This document shows positions 29,241 through 39,360 of a stretch of DNA of 64,000 bases, piece after piece. Source of the stretch: Thalassoroseus pseudoceratinae (GTDB taxonomy: Bacteria; Planctomycetota; Planctomycetia; Planctomycetales; Planctomycetaceae); NCBI RefSeq assembly GCF_011634775.1, contig NZ_JAALXT010000003.1, forward strand, positions 248,001 to 312,000, read 5' to 3'. Below the pieces are notes generated by a model, which made no database searches, had not been told where the DNA came from, and worked only from the letters and a program-made list of their open reading frames with translations. Both the position numbers and the translations under genes were made by a program. Numbering within the stretch: position 1 is the stretch's first letter; each line of letters opens with the position of its first letter.

Positions 29241-30941
29241 TTAGACCGATTTCATTCGTCCGGTGATTTCCTCGACCACGCGATCCGCCGGGATGCGTTC
29301 TTGCTCGAGAGAATCGCGATCTCGGATCGTCACGGTGCCATCGTCTAACGTGTCGCCATCAATTGTAATGCAGTACGGTGTACCGATTTCGTCTTGCCGG
29401 CGGTATCGACGACCGATCGCACCTTGTTGGTCGTATTGGCAAACGATGCCGGCTTTCTTGAGTTCGTGATAGACCTCCGCCGCCTTCTCTGGCATTCCGT
29501 TTTTCTTGATGAGCGGAAAGACGGCGGCTTTGATCGGCGCGAGATGTGGATGGAATTGCATCACCGTGCGTTTTTCCATTTTGCCTTTGTCGTTGGGTTG
29601 CTCGTCCTCGCGATAGGCTTCACAGATGAACGCCAACGTCGCCCGATCCGCCCCCGCTGCCGGTTCGATCACGTGCGGAATGAACCGCTCGCGGCTTTGA
29701 TCGTCGAAGTACTGCATGTCTTTGCCACTGCCCCGGTATTTGGGTTGGCCGTGCTCGTTTTTCTCAACGACCAGTTCCCCGGCCTCGTTCTTGACGAGTT
29801 TGCCTTCCATATGCGACCGCAAATCAAAATCACCGCGATGCGCAATTCCTTCCAACTCGCCATACTCTCCGGGTGACAAGAACGGAAACGCATATTCGAC
29901 ATCGGCTGTGCCCACAGAGTAGTGAGCCAACTCTTCTTCGGTGTGGTCACGGAGGATGAGGTTTTCTTTCGAAAGCCCCAAATCGACATACCATTGATAC
30001 CGTCGATCCCGCCAGTATTCGTACCATTTCCGCGACTCATCGGGTCGGCAGAAGAATTCCATTTCCATCTGTTCGAATTCCCGGGAGCGGAACGTGAAGT
30101 TTCGCGGGGTGATTTCGTTGCGGAAACTCTTGCCGATCTGTGCAATACCGAAAGGCACTTTAACCCGGGTGGTGTCCATGACGTTCTTGAAGTTGACGAA
30201 CATACCCTGTGCGGTTTCCGGTCGCAGGTACGCTTTATCTTCATCACCACCGAGTGCGCCGATGGTCGTCTCGAACATCAGTTTGAAGTCGCGTGGTTCG
30301 GTAAGGGTGCCAACTTTCGTCGCATCGGGAGCCAGAATATTCGCCAAACTATCGGCATCCCAAATGGGCCGAAGTTCCGGGTAAGGCGTGGATGGTGTTG
30401 TCGCGAGCGATGTTCCAGCACTGATTGATTCCGCCAGACCACCATGCTCGCCGGTACCGAATTCGATTCTCTCGACGTCTTTGGTTCGCAATCCGAAGAA
30501 TTTCAGAGCGTTTCGCGTGACCTGAGCGAGACCTTCATCGGATGAAAGGCTCGTTGACACAAAAACTCGTTTGCCTTGGTAACTCGCCCAGCGTCCTTGC
30601 AGATGGTCAAAGCGGTATCGTTTCTTCGATTCCCGGCAGTCCACCATTTTGTCGACAAACAGATCGTAGTGACCGGAAACCTTCCAAACATGGGGGTGCA
30701 TGATTTGGCTGCACTCGACGGCATTCATTTGGAAGGGCGACGGGGCACCTTCGGGAGTGGCCAACTCATTGTGGTTGGTGATCATGTCCCGATACCAGGC
30801 TTCCCGCACGTTCCGCTTGAGTTCCGTGCCCAGCGGGCCGTAGTCCCAAAATCCCTGGAGTCCGCCGTAAATGTCGGAGGATTGAAAGACAAAACCCCGG
30901 CGTTTGCACAAAGCTACGATCTCGTCCATGGACTTCGCCAT
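29241..30941 (-). CDS. glyS: Glycyl-tRNA synthetase, alpha2 (eukaryotic/archaeal-like) type
   Basis: A class II synthetase charging tRNA-Gly, about 566 residues. The opening MDEIVALCKRRGFVFQSSDIYGG and GFWDYGPLGTELK are diagnostic of the dimeric GlyRS type rather than the bacterial alpha2beta2 type. Other marks are YLRPETAQGMFVNFKNV, FGIAQIGKSFRNEITPRNFTFRSREFEQMEMEFF (motif 2), VIEPAAGADRATLAFI (motif 3) and a C-terminal anticodon domain with HLAPIKAAVFPL. The ATG at 30941 and a GTG at 30950 are both possible starts, neither with a clear ribosome binding site. A terminator hairpin follows the gene. Confidence 0.95.
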   Translation of the reverse strand: MAKSMDEIVALCKRRGFVFQSSDIYGGLQGFWDYGPLGTELKRNVREAWYRDMITNHNELATPEGAPSPFQMNAVECSQIMHPHVWKVSGHYDLFVDKMVDCRESKKRYRFDHLQGRWASYQGKRVFVSTSLSSDEGLAQVTRNALKFFGLRTKDVERIEFGTGEHGGLAESISAGTSLATTPSTPYPELRPIWDADSLANILAPDATKVGTLTEPRDFKLMFETTIGALGGDEDKAYLRPETAQGMFVNFKNVMDTTRVKVPFGIAQIGKSFRNEITPRNFTFRSREFEQMEMEFFCRPDESRKWYEYWRDRRYQWYVDLGLSKENLILRDHTEEELAHYSVGTADVEYAFPFLSPGEYGELEGIAHRGDFDLRSHMEGKLVKNEAGELVVEKNEHGQPKYRGSGKDMQYFDDQSRERFIPHVIEPAAGADRATLAFICEAYREDEQPNDKGKMEKRTVMQFHPHLAPIKAAVFPLIKKNGMPEKAAEVYHELKKAGIVCQYDQQGAIGRRYRRQDEIGTPYCITIDGDTLDDGTVTIRDRDSLEQERIPADRVVEEITGRMKSV

Positions 30942-31007
30942 CGGAAGCACTTTCTTACTGAATTCAACTGTGGGTATTAAACGAATTTGCGAGTGATCAC
31001 GTGTCGG

Positions 31008-31748
31008 TCAGACAACACTCACACGGCCCATGTTCGGATCATATTCCGGTACGACGGGCACTCGATCGACTTCGCAGACGGTTTCGATGTCAGCCTCGAA
31101 GCCAAGACGCTGTAAATTTCGTCCACCGATGCTATCGCAGACGGCCTCGTGGAGTTGACCCGCAACCATGCGGTAGCAATCGATTGCGATGCGAGCCGCG
31201 TCGGTTCGCTCGAGGCTCTGACCGATTGTGTTGTAGCTTTCGGTGCAAGCGTTCGCAATCGCACCGGCACAAAGAACATCTTCCCGCGTGACCTGCCCGT
31301 CGGTTCCGGCACAGGCGATTTGAATGGATCGACCCGAGTCCACCGCAAACAGACTGACCGCCGCTAAATTCACGAACGATCCGACAACGATTCGGTCGGC
31401 GGATTTCGATTTCGCGAGGGCTTTGGTTCCGTTGGTTGTCGTGAAGACAATCGTTTTTCCGCTCACGTTTTTGGCGGTGTAATCAGACGGTGAGTTGCCA
31501 AAATCGAAGCCTTCGATTTTCACGCCCTTCCGTTCTCCACCGAGAATGACAGCGGTTTCCGAAGACAACTTCGCCGCGACTTCTCGAGCATGATCGACGG
31601 ATTCACACGGAACGATCGTCTCCGCTCCGGCCGCTAACGCGGTGGTCATCGTCGTGGACGCACGGAGCAAATCGACCATGATTGCCACGCAGCCATGGAG
31701 TTTCTCGTTGGTGAGTGTGATCGGCAGAAAATGGACGTCGATATGCAC
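31008..31748 (-). CDS. comB: 2-phosphosulfolactate phosphatase family protein (ComB)
   Basis: A 246-residue protein of the ComB family, which in methanogens removes phosphate from 2-phosphosulfolactate during coenzyme M synthesis. Family marks are VDLLRASTTMTTALAAGAETIVPCE, ILGGERKGVKIEGFDFGNSP and IVFTTTNGTKAL. No other coenzyme M or sulfolactate genes are in the window, so in this bacterium the role may lie in sulfolactate metabolism or another phosphatase reaction. The start is GTG at 31748 with only a distant AAAGG. The gene is upstream of glyS's start on the other side of a 58-bp gap, in the same orientation. Confidence 0.9.
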   Translation of the reverse strand: MHIDVHFLPITLTNEKLHGCVAIMVDLLRASTTMTTALAAGAETIVPCESVDHAREVAAKLSSETAVILGGERKGVKIEGFDFGNSPSDYTAKNVSGKTIVFTTTNGTKALAKSKSADRIVVGSFVNLAAVSLFAVDSGRSIQIACAGTDGQVTREDVLCAGAIANACTESYNTIGQSLERTDAARIAIDCYRMVAGQLHEAVCDSIGGRNLQRLGFEADIETVCEVDRVPVVPEYDPNMGRVSVV

Positions 31749-31894
31749 GGAACCGCAAAGCCTTTGGTGAGAAAACTCGCTGACGGATGGAGTTCAAGGA
31801 GACTAGATCACGTCGAGATTTTGTGACAGAGCCGGTACTACCGATTCACTCGGATGTCGTTGTCCGCGAACGCAACGCCTGAGCAACACGCGTA

Positions 31895-33529
31895 CTAGTA
31901 ACGACAAATTCGACTCGCACCGTTGAGGTTTTTGCTCCATACCGTTCGGCCGGTGGGAGTGACTTCGATCACGCCATCGGACGAGGAAATGAGCGTGTTG
32001 CCATTGGAGAGACGTTGGGCATCGAGCGGGTTCTTGATATTCTCGTGCGACCACACCATTTTGCCGCTGGCGTCGTATTCGGCGACCCGTTTCGATGTCG
32101 CTTCGGTGACTAGGACATGGCGATTGGGCAGCATGTGGGCAGATCGCGGTTTGCCGAGATCTTTCAACTCCCAGACGGGATCGCCTTCTTGATTGACTTC
32201 GACGACTTTTTGGGCTTGGTAGAGAGTGATCAATGTGTGACCATTCGGAAGCCGTTGAGCATCCATCGGCGTGCCGGATTTCGTAATTTCCCACGCCTTG
32301 GATTTGTCGGGCCGATATTCGATGATCTTGCCTGTGTTGTAGCAAGAAATGAGCGTGTTGCCGTTCGATAGCCGTTGCACACTGAACGGTCGGCCTGGGA
32401 TATTCTTGATGCTCCAAATTTCCTCGCCATCTTGGTTGTATTCGGAAATTGCTTGCTGCGTGTAGAAACAGATGACCCGGTGCCCTTCTGGGGTCCCGTC
32501 GCAATCCCAGGGACCGTTCACCTTTTCGAGTTTCCACGTCTGTTCGCCACGCTCATCGAGTTCAACGACTTCTTTCCGCCCGTAGTAGCAGATGAGGGTT
32601 CGTCCTAGTTCGACATCACCCTCAAGAATGGGCAGATTCAAAGGGGAGTTGGCGCCGTTTTCACTGACCCAGGTTCGCCACTCGTTCGCGGCTTGTTGCC
32701 GGGCAGCGGGCTCATCATAGGGAGTGAACTGAAACCGTTGGCCCGTTGCCGATCGCAATGTTTGAGCGGCTTGAAGACGGACCGTCAATTCATTGGCATC
32801 GAGCAACTCCACGAACGTGTTCAACGTGTCTCGTTGACCGTGATTGAGCAATGCCCGAGCGGCTACGAGTCGCAATTCGTTGTCTGGTCGATCCAGCAAT
32901 GGCAGGAAATCCGTTGCGGCTTCCGGGCCAAGGACTCGGTCCAACGCTCCAACTGCCGCAATCGCCATCGAGGAATGTTCGCTCGCCAGCAATTCGCGGA
33001 GCCAATCGGCATCGTCCACAGTCGCCGAGGCGGAAAGTGCCTGCCGTCCCGCACGTCGAACGGAATCCGTCTGCGCCAACCGCAACGAAGTTGCCACCGG
33101 TTTGGCTAAACCCGTGAGTTTTCGGTTCTTGATCAAACTAAAAACAGCGAACAGAATTCGATCTGTTCGCGTTCGATTTTGTTTCAGAATTTGCCGGGAT
33201 CGCCAGCGAATTTCCGGGTCGGGACTTTCGCAGGCCTCCATCAAGACTTCAGGGCAGCATGCGGGAATGGTCAGCAACTCGCGGGTGGCCGCTTCGCGTT
33301 GAAAGAATTCCGCATCCCCGAGTTGCTCCGTCAATTTGCGGAGATGGGCGATGGTTTGCTCGGTCGGATGAAGACTTTCCAAGAATTCCTGCAATGCGAC
33401 TTCGTCGTCTCGAATATCGTTTTCCGTCAGAATATCGACGTAGAAACTCTCATTGGACGCGAAAAGCCCTCCTCTGCAATTTCCCAGGGCCAGGACCATC
33501 CAACCGATGAGAATGAGAGGTCGACTCAT
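31895..33529 (-). CDS. Exported HEAT-repeat and beta-propeller (PQQ-like) protein
   Basis: A 544-residue secreted protein. The signal peptide is MSRPLILIGWMVLALGNC..., possibly a lipoprotein-like LGNC end. The N-terminal half has HEAT-like helical repeats (for example VGALDRVLGPEAATDFLPLLDRPDNELRLVAARALLNHG). The C-terminal half has five or more short propeller blades with the recurring pattern (Q)RLxNGxTLIS/HxLITxYxxxKVVEVxxxGxxxWE. That pattern resembles aryl-sulfotransferase or PQQ-type propellers. A binding or scaffold role outside the cytoplasm is likely. The start at 33529 is chosen for the signal peptide; the ribosome binding site is weak. Confidence 0.85.
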   Translation of the reverse strand: MSRPLILIGWMVLALGNCRGGLFASNESFYVDILTENDIRDDEVALQEFLESLHPTEQTIAHLRKLTEQLGDAEFFQREAATRELLTIPACCPEVLMEACESPDPEIRWRSRQILKQNRTRTDRILFAVFSLIKNRKLTGLAKPVATSLRLAQTDSVRRAGRQALSASATVDDADWLRELLASEHSSMAIAAVGALDRVLGPEAATDFLPLLDRPDNELRLVAARALLNHGQRDTLNTFVELLDANELTVRLQAAQTLRSATGQRFQFTPYDEPAARQQAANEWRTWVSENGANSPLNLPILEGDVELGRTLICYYGRKEVVELDERGEQTWKLEKVNGPWDCDGTPEGHRVICFYTQQAISEYNQDGEEIWSIKNIPGRPFSVQRLSNGNTLISCYNTGKIIEYRPDKSKAWEITKSGTPMDAQRLPNGHTLITLYQAQKVVEVNQEGDPVWELKDLGKPRSAHMLPNRHVLVTEATSKRVAEYDASGKMVWSHENIKNPLDAQRLSNGNTLISSSDGVIEVTPTGRTVWSKNLNGASRICRY

Positions 33530-33603
33530 GACGTAACCTGAAGTCCTGGGAAATCCGAGCAAGCGAAATTTACTGATGCATTGGTTGAGACCGTTTTACC
33601 ATC

Positions 33604-33660
33604 TTTTGTGTCCGCGGAGGACGAAAAAACACTTTGTTTCCTGGCCTCCGCGAGACAAAA
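33604..33660. repeat. Inverted repeat downstream of gltA
   Basis: TTTTGT (33604-33609) and CGCGGAGG (33613-33620) pair with CCTCCGCG (33645-33652) and ACAAAA (33655-33660). It lies 27 bases past the gltA stop on the minus strand and is probably its terminator, although no clear U-run follows on that strand. Confidence 0.5.
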
Positions 33661-33686
33661 CCGACTGCGATCAAATGCCGACTGAT

Positions 33687-34955
33687 CTAGTTGCGGCCTT
33701 CGATCGGCACGTAATCGCGAACGGTTTCGCCGGTGTAGATTTGTCGCGGACGATAGATTCGGCTGCGGCCGTCGCGGAGTTCTTTCCAGTGTGCCAACCA
33801 TCCTGGCAGACGACCGAGGGCGAACATGACTGTGAACATGTTGGTCGGAATGCCCATCGCTCGGTAGAGGATACCGCTGTAGAAATCGACGTTCGGGTAG
33901 AGTTTCCGTGAGATGAAGTACTCGTCGGTCAACGCGACTTCTTCCAACTGTTTGGCAATATCCAAGAGCGGATCGGTCCGCCCCATCTGTTCCAAAACGG
34001 CGTCGGCGGACTCCCGAAGGATGTTGGCCCGTGGATCAAAGTTCTTGTAGACGCGGTGACCGAAGCCCATCAGACGGAAATCGTCGTTTTTGTCTTTAGC
34101 TTTGCTGACCCACTTTTTGTAGTCGCCGCCGTCCTTTTGGATCATTTCCAGCATTTCCAAGACGGCTTGGTTCGCTCCGCCGTGCAGCGGACCGGATAGG
34201 GCGCTGATCCCGGCGGAGATCGATGCGAATAGGTCCGCCTGCGAACTCGCGACCATGCGAACGGTTGATGTGCTGCAGTTTTGTTCGTGGTCGGCATGCA
34301 GGATGAGTAGGCGATTCAACGCTTTGACGTGCTCGGTGGGAACTTCGTAGCTCTCCGCGGGGACCGAAAACATCATTCGCAGGAAGTTTTCGCAGAATGT
34401 CAGGTAATTCAGCGGATAGACAAACGGTTGTCCCACGGACTTCTTGTACGCATAGGCAGTGATCGTCTTGACCTTGGCCATGAGACGAATGATGTTCTGT
34501 TCACGCTCTTCGTCGACGACGGGGTAGTAGCTCGACAGGGAAGCCACCATCGAGGACAAGACGGCCATCGGGTGCGCATTGGGAGGATATCCTTCGAAGA
34601 ATTTCTTCATATCCTCATGCAGCATACTATGATACGTCAACTCATGCCGGAAGTTGTCGAGTTCTTCCTGAGTGGGCAATTTGCCGTAGATCAGCAAATA
34701 ACTTGTCTCAATGAAGGAGCTGTGGTCAGCGAGTTGCTCAATGGGATACCCGCGATAACGCAGGATTCCTTCTTCTCCGTTGATGAATGTAATTGCACTT
34801 TCGCAAGACCCGGTGTTGCCGAAGCCGGGGTCTAGGGTAATGGCGCCCGAATCTGAGCGGAGGCTGGTGATATCGATCCCGATTTCGCCTTCCAACCCGA
34901 CCACGACGGGGAGTTCGTATTCTTTGCCATCAAGAATCACCTTGGCCGTGCTCAT
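33687..34955 (-). CDS. gltA: Citrate synthase (type II)
   Basis: Condenses acetyl-CoA and oxaloacetate in the TCA cycle. 422 residues, matching the ~430-residue bacterial type. An N-terminal beta domain (ITLDPGFGNTGSCESAITFINGEEGILRYRGYPIE) is typical of hexameric, NADH-sensitive-type enzymes. Catalytic residues are in LILHADHEQNCSTSTVRM, GPLHGGANQAVLEML and MGFGHRVYKNFDPRA, with NVDFYSGILYRAMG near the end. AAGGA eight bases before the ATG at 34955 decides the start. The upstream spacer has an inverted repeat, GATTGGC (35015-35021) with GCCAATC (35045-35051), possibly in the leader. Confidence 0.96.
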   Translation of the reverse strand: MSTAKVILDGKEYELPVVVGLEGEIGIDITSLRSDSGAITLDPGFGNTGSCESAITFINGEEGILRYRGYPIEQLADHSSFIETSYLLIYGKLPTQEELDNFRHELTYHSMLHEDMKKFFEGYPPNAHPMAVLSSMVASLSSYYPVVDEEREQNIIRLMAKVKTITAYAYKKSVGQPFVYPLNYLTFCENFLRMMFSVPAESYEVPTEHVKALNRLLILHADHEQNCSTSTVRMVASSQADLFASISAGISALSGPLHGGANQAVLEMLEMIQKDGGDYKKWVSKAKDKNDDFRLMGFGHRVYKNFDPRANILRESADAVLEQMGRTDPLLDIAKQLEEVALTDEYFISRKLYPNVDFYSGILYRAMGIPTNMFTVMFALGRLPGWLAHWKELRDGRSRIYRPRQIYTGETVRDYVPIEGRN

Positions 34956-35136
34956 CACATTCGTCCTTCAGGGTCAGCGGATTCAATTGTCTTCGGTGGA
35001 TGTTGATTCTAGCTGATTGGCGGACGGTTAGCACAATGTGTCCGGCCAATCGGAGTGTATTGTTGGGTTTTCCATCGATTTTCGCCACCCTACACGACGG
35101 AAAGTCCGTAGAGGCTGAAAATGATGGGAAATCGGC

Positions 35137-37194
35137 CTAATTTTCGCCCCACAGGGAATTCAGACGACTCCTCACAGATTGTGAACTTTCGGGTTTGGGA
35201 GCAGCGTCGGTATGTCCCTCGGGCGAATAGACGATCTCATCAAACGTCGAGCGGACCTCATCACTCACAAATGGGGTGAGCCGGCTGAATGATGGAGCGA
35301 AGAACTGGTTGCGTTGTCCCATGATTCGTTGAGGGTGACAAACAAACAGGTTATTTTTTCCGCGTGTCAATGCGACATAAAACAACCGCCGTTCTTCCTC
35401 GATCTGTTCCGGTGAACCGGTGGCCATTTCGGAGGGGATGCTGCCTTCGATCGCTTGCAACACGAATACGCTGTCCCACTCCAGTCCTTTTGCGGAGTGA
35501 ATCGTGCTGAGCACGAGCCAATCGTCTTCATCAGGAGCGGCCGGATCACCCAGTTCGGCAGTTGACGATGGCGGATCCAACGTAACTTCCGCAAGGAAAC
35601 TCGCTCGGTCCGCATACCGTGCCGCTAAAATCTCCAGTTGTTCCAAATCTCGCATTCGGACTGCGGCATGGTCGTGTGCATCTTCCAAGAGCGGTTTGTA
35701 GAACGTTCGCACTCGTTCCACCTGTGTCGCGACAGACGACTCCAACAAGGGGCCGGATGATAACTCATCCAAGAGTTTGACAAACGGTTCCCATTGGCCA
35801 CGGGTGCTGGCGGGGGCTTTAAATTCTCTCCAGGCGGCGAAGGAACCGTTGGCGTCCCGTAGCGATTCCATCAACCGCCCTGCCCTCGCATTCCCAATGC
35901 CCGGCAACAAACACAGCACACGCGTGCCGGCCACGATATCCCGTGGGTTCTCCGCCAATCGCAAGTAGGCGAGCAAATCTTTGACGTGGGCTGATTCGAT
36001 GAATTTCAATCCACCGTATTTGCGATAGGGAACGTTCCGCCGTGTGAGTTCCAATTCCAAACCTGCGCTGTGATACGAAGACCGGAACAGCACGGCTTGG
36101 TCCTGTAATCGCACACCTTCTTCGCGGGCATTGAGGACTTGCTCGATCACAAAACTGCTTTGCGATTCCTCATCGGCACATCGGATGACTTGCGGCCGAA
36201 CTCCGTGTGTTCGTTCTGACCACAGCTTTTTCGCATGCCATTCTGTCGATTCCGTGATGACACGATTGGTGGCATCGAGAATTGGTTGCGTGCTGCGGTA
36301 ATTCTGTTCGAGCGTCACGATGCTCGAATCGGGGAAGTCTTCCGGGAAATCCAAAATGTTGCGAACGGTGGCGGCTCGAAACGAGTAAATTGACTGCGAA
36401 TCGTCACCAACGACGGTGAGACCGGTTCCGTCGGGAACGAGTCGTTTCAAAATCTGACTTTGCAGGACGTTGGTGTCTTGATATTCGTCGACATGCACCC
36501 GATCGAACAACCCACGAACGACTTCCGCACCTTGCGGATTTTCCAGTAACGCCAACCAGAACACCAACAGATCATCGTAATCCAGCACAACGTGCGACTC
36601 TTTTCGCTCCGTGTATGCGGTGAACAATCGCCCCAGGTTTGCTTCGTGGGAAAGGTGCGTCGGGAAATCTTCGGTCAACACAGTTTTCAACGGTGCCGAG
36701 CGATTCACGCAACGACTGTAGATCGCGAGACATGTTCCCTTGAGCGGGAAGCGGCGTTTGCCGTCGGACAAGTTTAAATCGGTCCGCACGACATTCATGA
36801 GGTCTTCGGCGTCGCCGCGATCGAGGATTGTGAACTCCGCACCGAGCCCAAGAACCTCGCCATATCGTCGCAGCAATCGCAAGGCGACCGAATGAAACGT
36901 TCCACCAAAGACGTTCGCGGATTCCCGACTCGTTTTCCCGACGGCTTGCAGGATGTCGTCCACACGTCGCAGCATCTCGGCGGCGGCTCGGCGACTGAAC
37001 GTCAGAAGCAAAATTCGTCGGGGTGAAGTCCCTTGAAGAATCTGCCACGCGACTCGATGAGCGAGCGTCGTCGTTTTCCCGGTTCCGGCACCAGCCACAA
37101 TCAACAACGGCGAATCCCCATGTCGGACCGCCTGTTGTTGAGCTTCATTAAGTTCTGCGAGCAATGCATCGGACGGAGTTTTCGACACTGTCAT
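35137..37194 (-). CDS. UvrD/PcrA-family ATP-dependent DNA helicase
   Basis: A superfamily 1A 3'-5' helicase of 685 residues. Motifs in order: Q-motif ELNEAQQQAVRHGDSPLLIVAGAGTGKTTTLAHRV (Walker A), LLTFSRRAAAEM (Ia), VHVDEYQDTN (Walker B/II), VVGDDSQSIYSFRAA (III), EQNYRSTQPIL (IV), LSTIHSAKGLEWDSVFV (V) and RRLFYVALTRGKN (VI). Likely roles are DNA repair or replication restart. It is somewhat shorter than E. coli UvrD (720) and its C terminus is Ser/Pro/Glu-rich. The ATG at 37194 with AGG upstream is preferred over a TTG at 37212. Assigning uvrD, pcrA or rep would need a tree. Confidence 0.92.
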   Translation of the reverse strand: MTVSKTPSDALLAELNEAQQQAVRHGDSPLLIVAGAGTGKTTTLAHRVAWQILQGTSPRRILLLTFSRRAAAEMLRRVDDILQAVGKTSRESANVFGGTFHSVALRLLRRYGEVLGLGAEFTILDRGDAEDLMNVVRTDLNLSDGKRRFPLKGTCLAIYSRCVNRSAPLKTVLTEDFPTHLSHEANLGRLFTAYTERKESHVVLDYDDLLVFWLALLENPQGAEVVRGLFDRVHVDEYQDTNVLQSQILKRLVPDGTGLTVVGDDSQSIYSFRAATVRNILDFPEDFPDSSIVTLEQNYRSTQPILDATNRVITESTEWHAKKLWSERTHGVRPQVIRCADEESQSSFVIEQVLNAREEGVRLQDQAVLFRSSYHSAGLELELTRRNVPYRKYGGLKFIESAHVKDLLAYLRLAENPRDIVAGTRVLCLLPGIGNARAGRLMESLRDANGSFAAWREFKAPASTRGQWEPFVKLLDELSSGPLLESSVATQVERVRTFYKPLLEDAHDHAAVRMRDLEQLEILAARYADRASFLAEVTLDPPSSTAELGDPAAPDEDDWLVLSTIHSAKGLEWDSVFVLQAIEGSIPSEMATGSPEQIEEERRLFYVALTRGKNNLFVCHPQRIMGQRNQFFAPSFSRLTPFVSDEVRSTFDEIVYSPEGHTDAAPKPESSQSVRSRLNSLWGEN

Positions 37195-37296
37195 CAACAA
37201 GCCTGAGTCCAAGAATGGCCGACGAACACGGATTCAGACTCAGTTATAGCATGACGGTGCCAACCCGGTCGAACGAGTCCAACCAAACGACTCGGA

Positions 37297-39360
37297 TTAG
37301 GATCGTAATTTCCGTCGGAGCTTGGTGAACAAGCTGCCGTATTTGCGAGTCTGTTTTGGCTGCGGTATCTCGTGCTCGGTGTGGGCAGCTTCGGCGAGTT
37401 GCTCCGCGATCGATTTTTGCTTGGGTTGCACCTCAGACTCAGACGCCTCGGTTTTGGACGTACCGAGTTTTTCGGCAAGTGTGTCTTCCAAGGCGGCTGC
37501 GAGTTGCTGGTCGACTTCACGGTTGCGTGGGCTGCCGTAGAGTTCCGCCTGAGTGCTCACGCAGGTGTCGAGAACTAAGGCCCCGATCTCGGTTTCCAAG
37601 TCGACTTCCGAATCCGAGTTGTGGAATTCTGCGATTTGCTCTTCTACCGATTGCAACACGTCGGCCGCGTTCGCCGGAGCGTTTTCGACGGGCTCCACCG
37701 TCTCCTGTGATTCGATTCCGTCGTTCAAAGCACTCTCGACCTGCGGGAGAATCGCGTCGATGGTGTCCAACGGATTGGAGTGCGAGACCGGTTGGTCTGG
37801 GGTTTCCGATGGACTCGGAACTTCGTCTTCGATCCACTCGACTGGCAAGGATGACTTGGCAAACGGCGATGGTTCTGCGGGAAGCCAGCCTTGTTCTTCA
37901 CAACGAAGCTGGACCGTGGGGCAGACCGAAGTCGTTGCGATGGATTTCAAGCTGAAATCGATCGAGCGTCCTGCGTCCAACGCAGAATATCGATCCGTAA
38001 CGGCTTCCTCGGCGAATGACCACGCATACGGACCAACGGCTTGCCGAACCCGTTCGGTTTCGATCGTCTCCGGAGTTTGCCGCCAAGTCGGAGTGGGCGG
38101 CACGATTACATGGTGTTCTTCAGAGGTCGGTGCCGGTTCTTGAACAACGTCGGAAACCGAAGACTCGTCCGGTGAACCAAACTCGATCACGTTTGACTCC
38201 ATGGATTCTCCAACCGGCTCGTTCGTCCAGACTGATGGAATTTGATCTGTGTCTACATCGCTGGTGGAGAATTCCGTGTCTTCGTCTCCGCCGACTTCAA
38301 ATACGGATGCCTCGACGGGTTCCGAAATTTCTGTAGTCATGACGGGCGGGGTGACGCCGTCAGCGACTTCATCGGATCCAAATTCGAACACGGCAGCATC
38401 CTCGGAAGCGTCGACAGGGGCCACATCGGTGTCCGAGGGTTCGAGGACTTGTTCCTCGGTGTCCACGTTTGCTTCGTCTTCTGCGGATTCCTCACAGAAC
38501 TGAGCGTGTTCCTCCGGAATTGGCGCGGACGGAAGATTGTTCCATTGCAACGGCAGCGGTTTGAGGTCTTCCAACGCTTCGTGTACCCGCTCGATGGTGA
38601 TCGGTTGTTCCTGAAACGCGTAACCGAGGAGCAACGTATGGTCGCACAATTGATTCAAGCAACGTGGCACACCGCCACTCGCCTGACAAATCGCGAGCAA
38701 CGCATCCGTTGTGAGGATTTCATCAACGTTGCCATCAGCCAACTGAAGTCGCGCAGCGACGTAGCTGATGGATTCCTCGTGTGACAACGGTTCAAGGAAG
38801 ACATGGCAGCCGATCCGTTGGTTCAACGGTTCCATTTGCCGGTCAATCAGTCGCTCCTCAAAGGACATATGAGCCGACAGCACAACTCGAATCAACGGCA
38901 CACCGTCGATCGCCAAGTGCGTCAACGTCCGGATTTCCTCCAGCAGTTCATCGCTGAGGAAATTGGCTTCATCGACGATCAGGACTAAACCGCGTGTGTC
39001 CTCACGCAATTCCCGGAGAGCGGTTTGAAGTTCTAACCGGAGTTCTTGTTCATCCAACCGAGTGTAGGGATGACCGATTTCGTAAAGAATCGCCTGCAAC
39101 AACGCTCGCGAGTTCGGGTAATTTGAACTCGAAAGGAACACGACCGTGTATTCGTCCGCCAGCCGTTCCGCCAATTGCTGACAGACGAGAGTTTTGCCCA
39201 GACCAACTTCCGCCGTGAGAATTCCAATGCCCTGGTCCTCACGGACGGCATGTTCCAAGCCATCCAGAGCGGCTTCCGACGACGCATTGGGCACATAGAA
39301 TGCCAGAGCCGGTGTGGGCGCGAACGGACGACGGCTCAGCCGGTAAAGCGATTCGTACAT
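37297..39360 (-). CDS. ExeA/TniB-like AAA ATPase with long acidic tail
   Basis: A 687-residue protein. Residues 1-275 are an ExeA-type AAA+ ATPase: YRLSRRPFAPTP opening, Walker A-like TAEVGLGKT at 49-57 (first glycine is Ala50), Walker B LVLIVDEAN at 126-133, and GGVPRCLNQLCDHTLLLGYA (sensor 2 region). From about 280 to 600 the chain is very rich in Glu, Asp, Ser, Val and Thr and probably disordered, with repeats of VFE(F/V)G(S/G)DE. The end is Lys/Arg-rich (RKYGSLFTKLRRKLRS). ExeA homologues act in secretion-pore assembly or in transposition; no such partners are near. The function of the tail is unknown. Confidence 0.85.
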   Translation of the reverse strand: MYESLYRLSRRPFAPTPALAFYVPNASSEAALDGLEHAVREDQGIGILTAEVGLGKTLVCQQLAERLADEYTVVFLSSSNYPNSRALLQAILYEIGHPYTRLDEQELRLELQTALRELREDTRGLVLIVDEANFLSDELLEEIRTLTHLAIDGVPLIRVVLSAHMSFEERLIDRQMEPLNQRIGCHVFLEPLSHEESISYVAARLQLADGNVDEILTTDALLAICQASGGVPRCLNQLCDHTLLLGYAFQEQPITIERVHEALEDLKPLPLQWNNLPSAPIPEEHAQFCEESAEDEANVDTEEQVLEPSDTDVAPVDASEDAAVFEFGSDEVADGVTPPVMTTEISEPVEASVFEVGGDEDTEFSTSDVDTDQIPSVWTNEPVGESMESNVIEFGSPDESSVSDVVQEPAPTSEEHHVIVPPTPTWRQTPETIETERVRQAVGPYAWSFAEEAVTDRYSALDAGRSIDFSLKSIATTSVCPTVQLRCEEQGWLPAEPSPFAKSSLPVEWIEDEVPSPSETPDQPVSHSNPLDTIDAILPQVESALNDGIESQETVEPVENAPANAADVLQSVEEQIAEFHNSDSEVDLETEIGALVLDTCVSTQAELYGSPRNREVDQQLAAALEDTLAEKLGTSKTEASESEVQPKQKSIAEQLAEAAHTEHEIPQPKQTRKYGSLFTKLRRKLRS

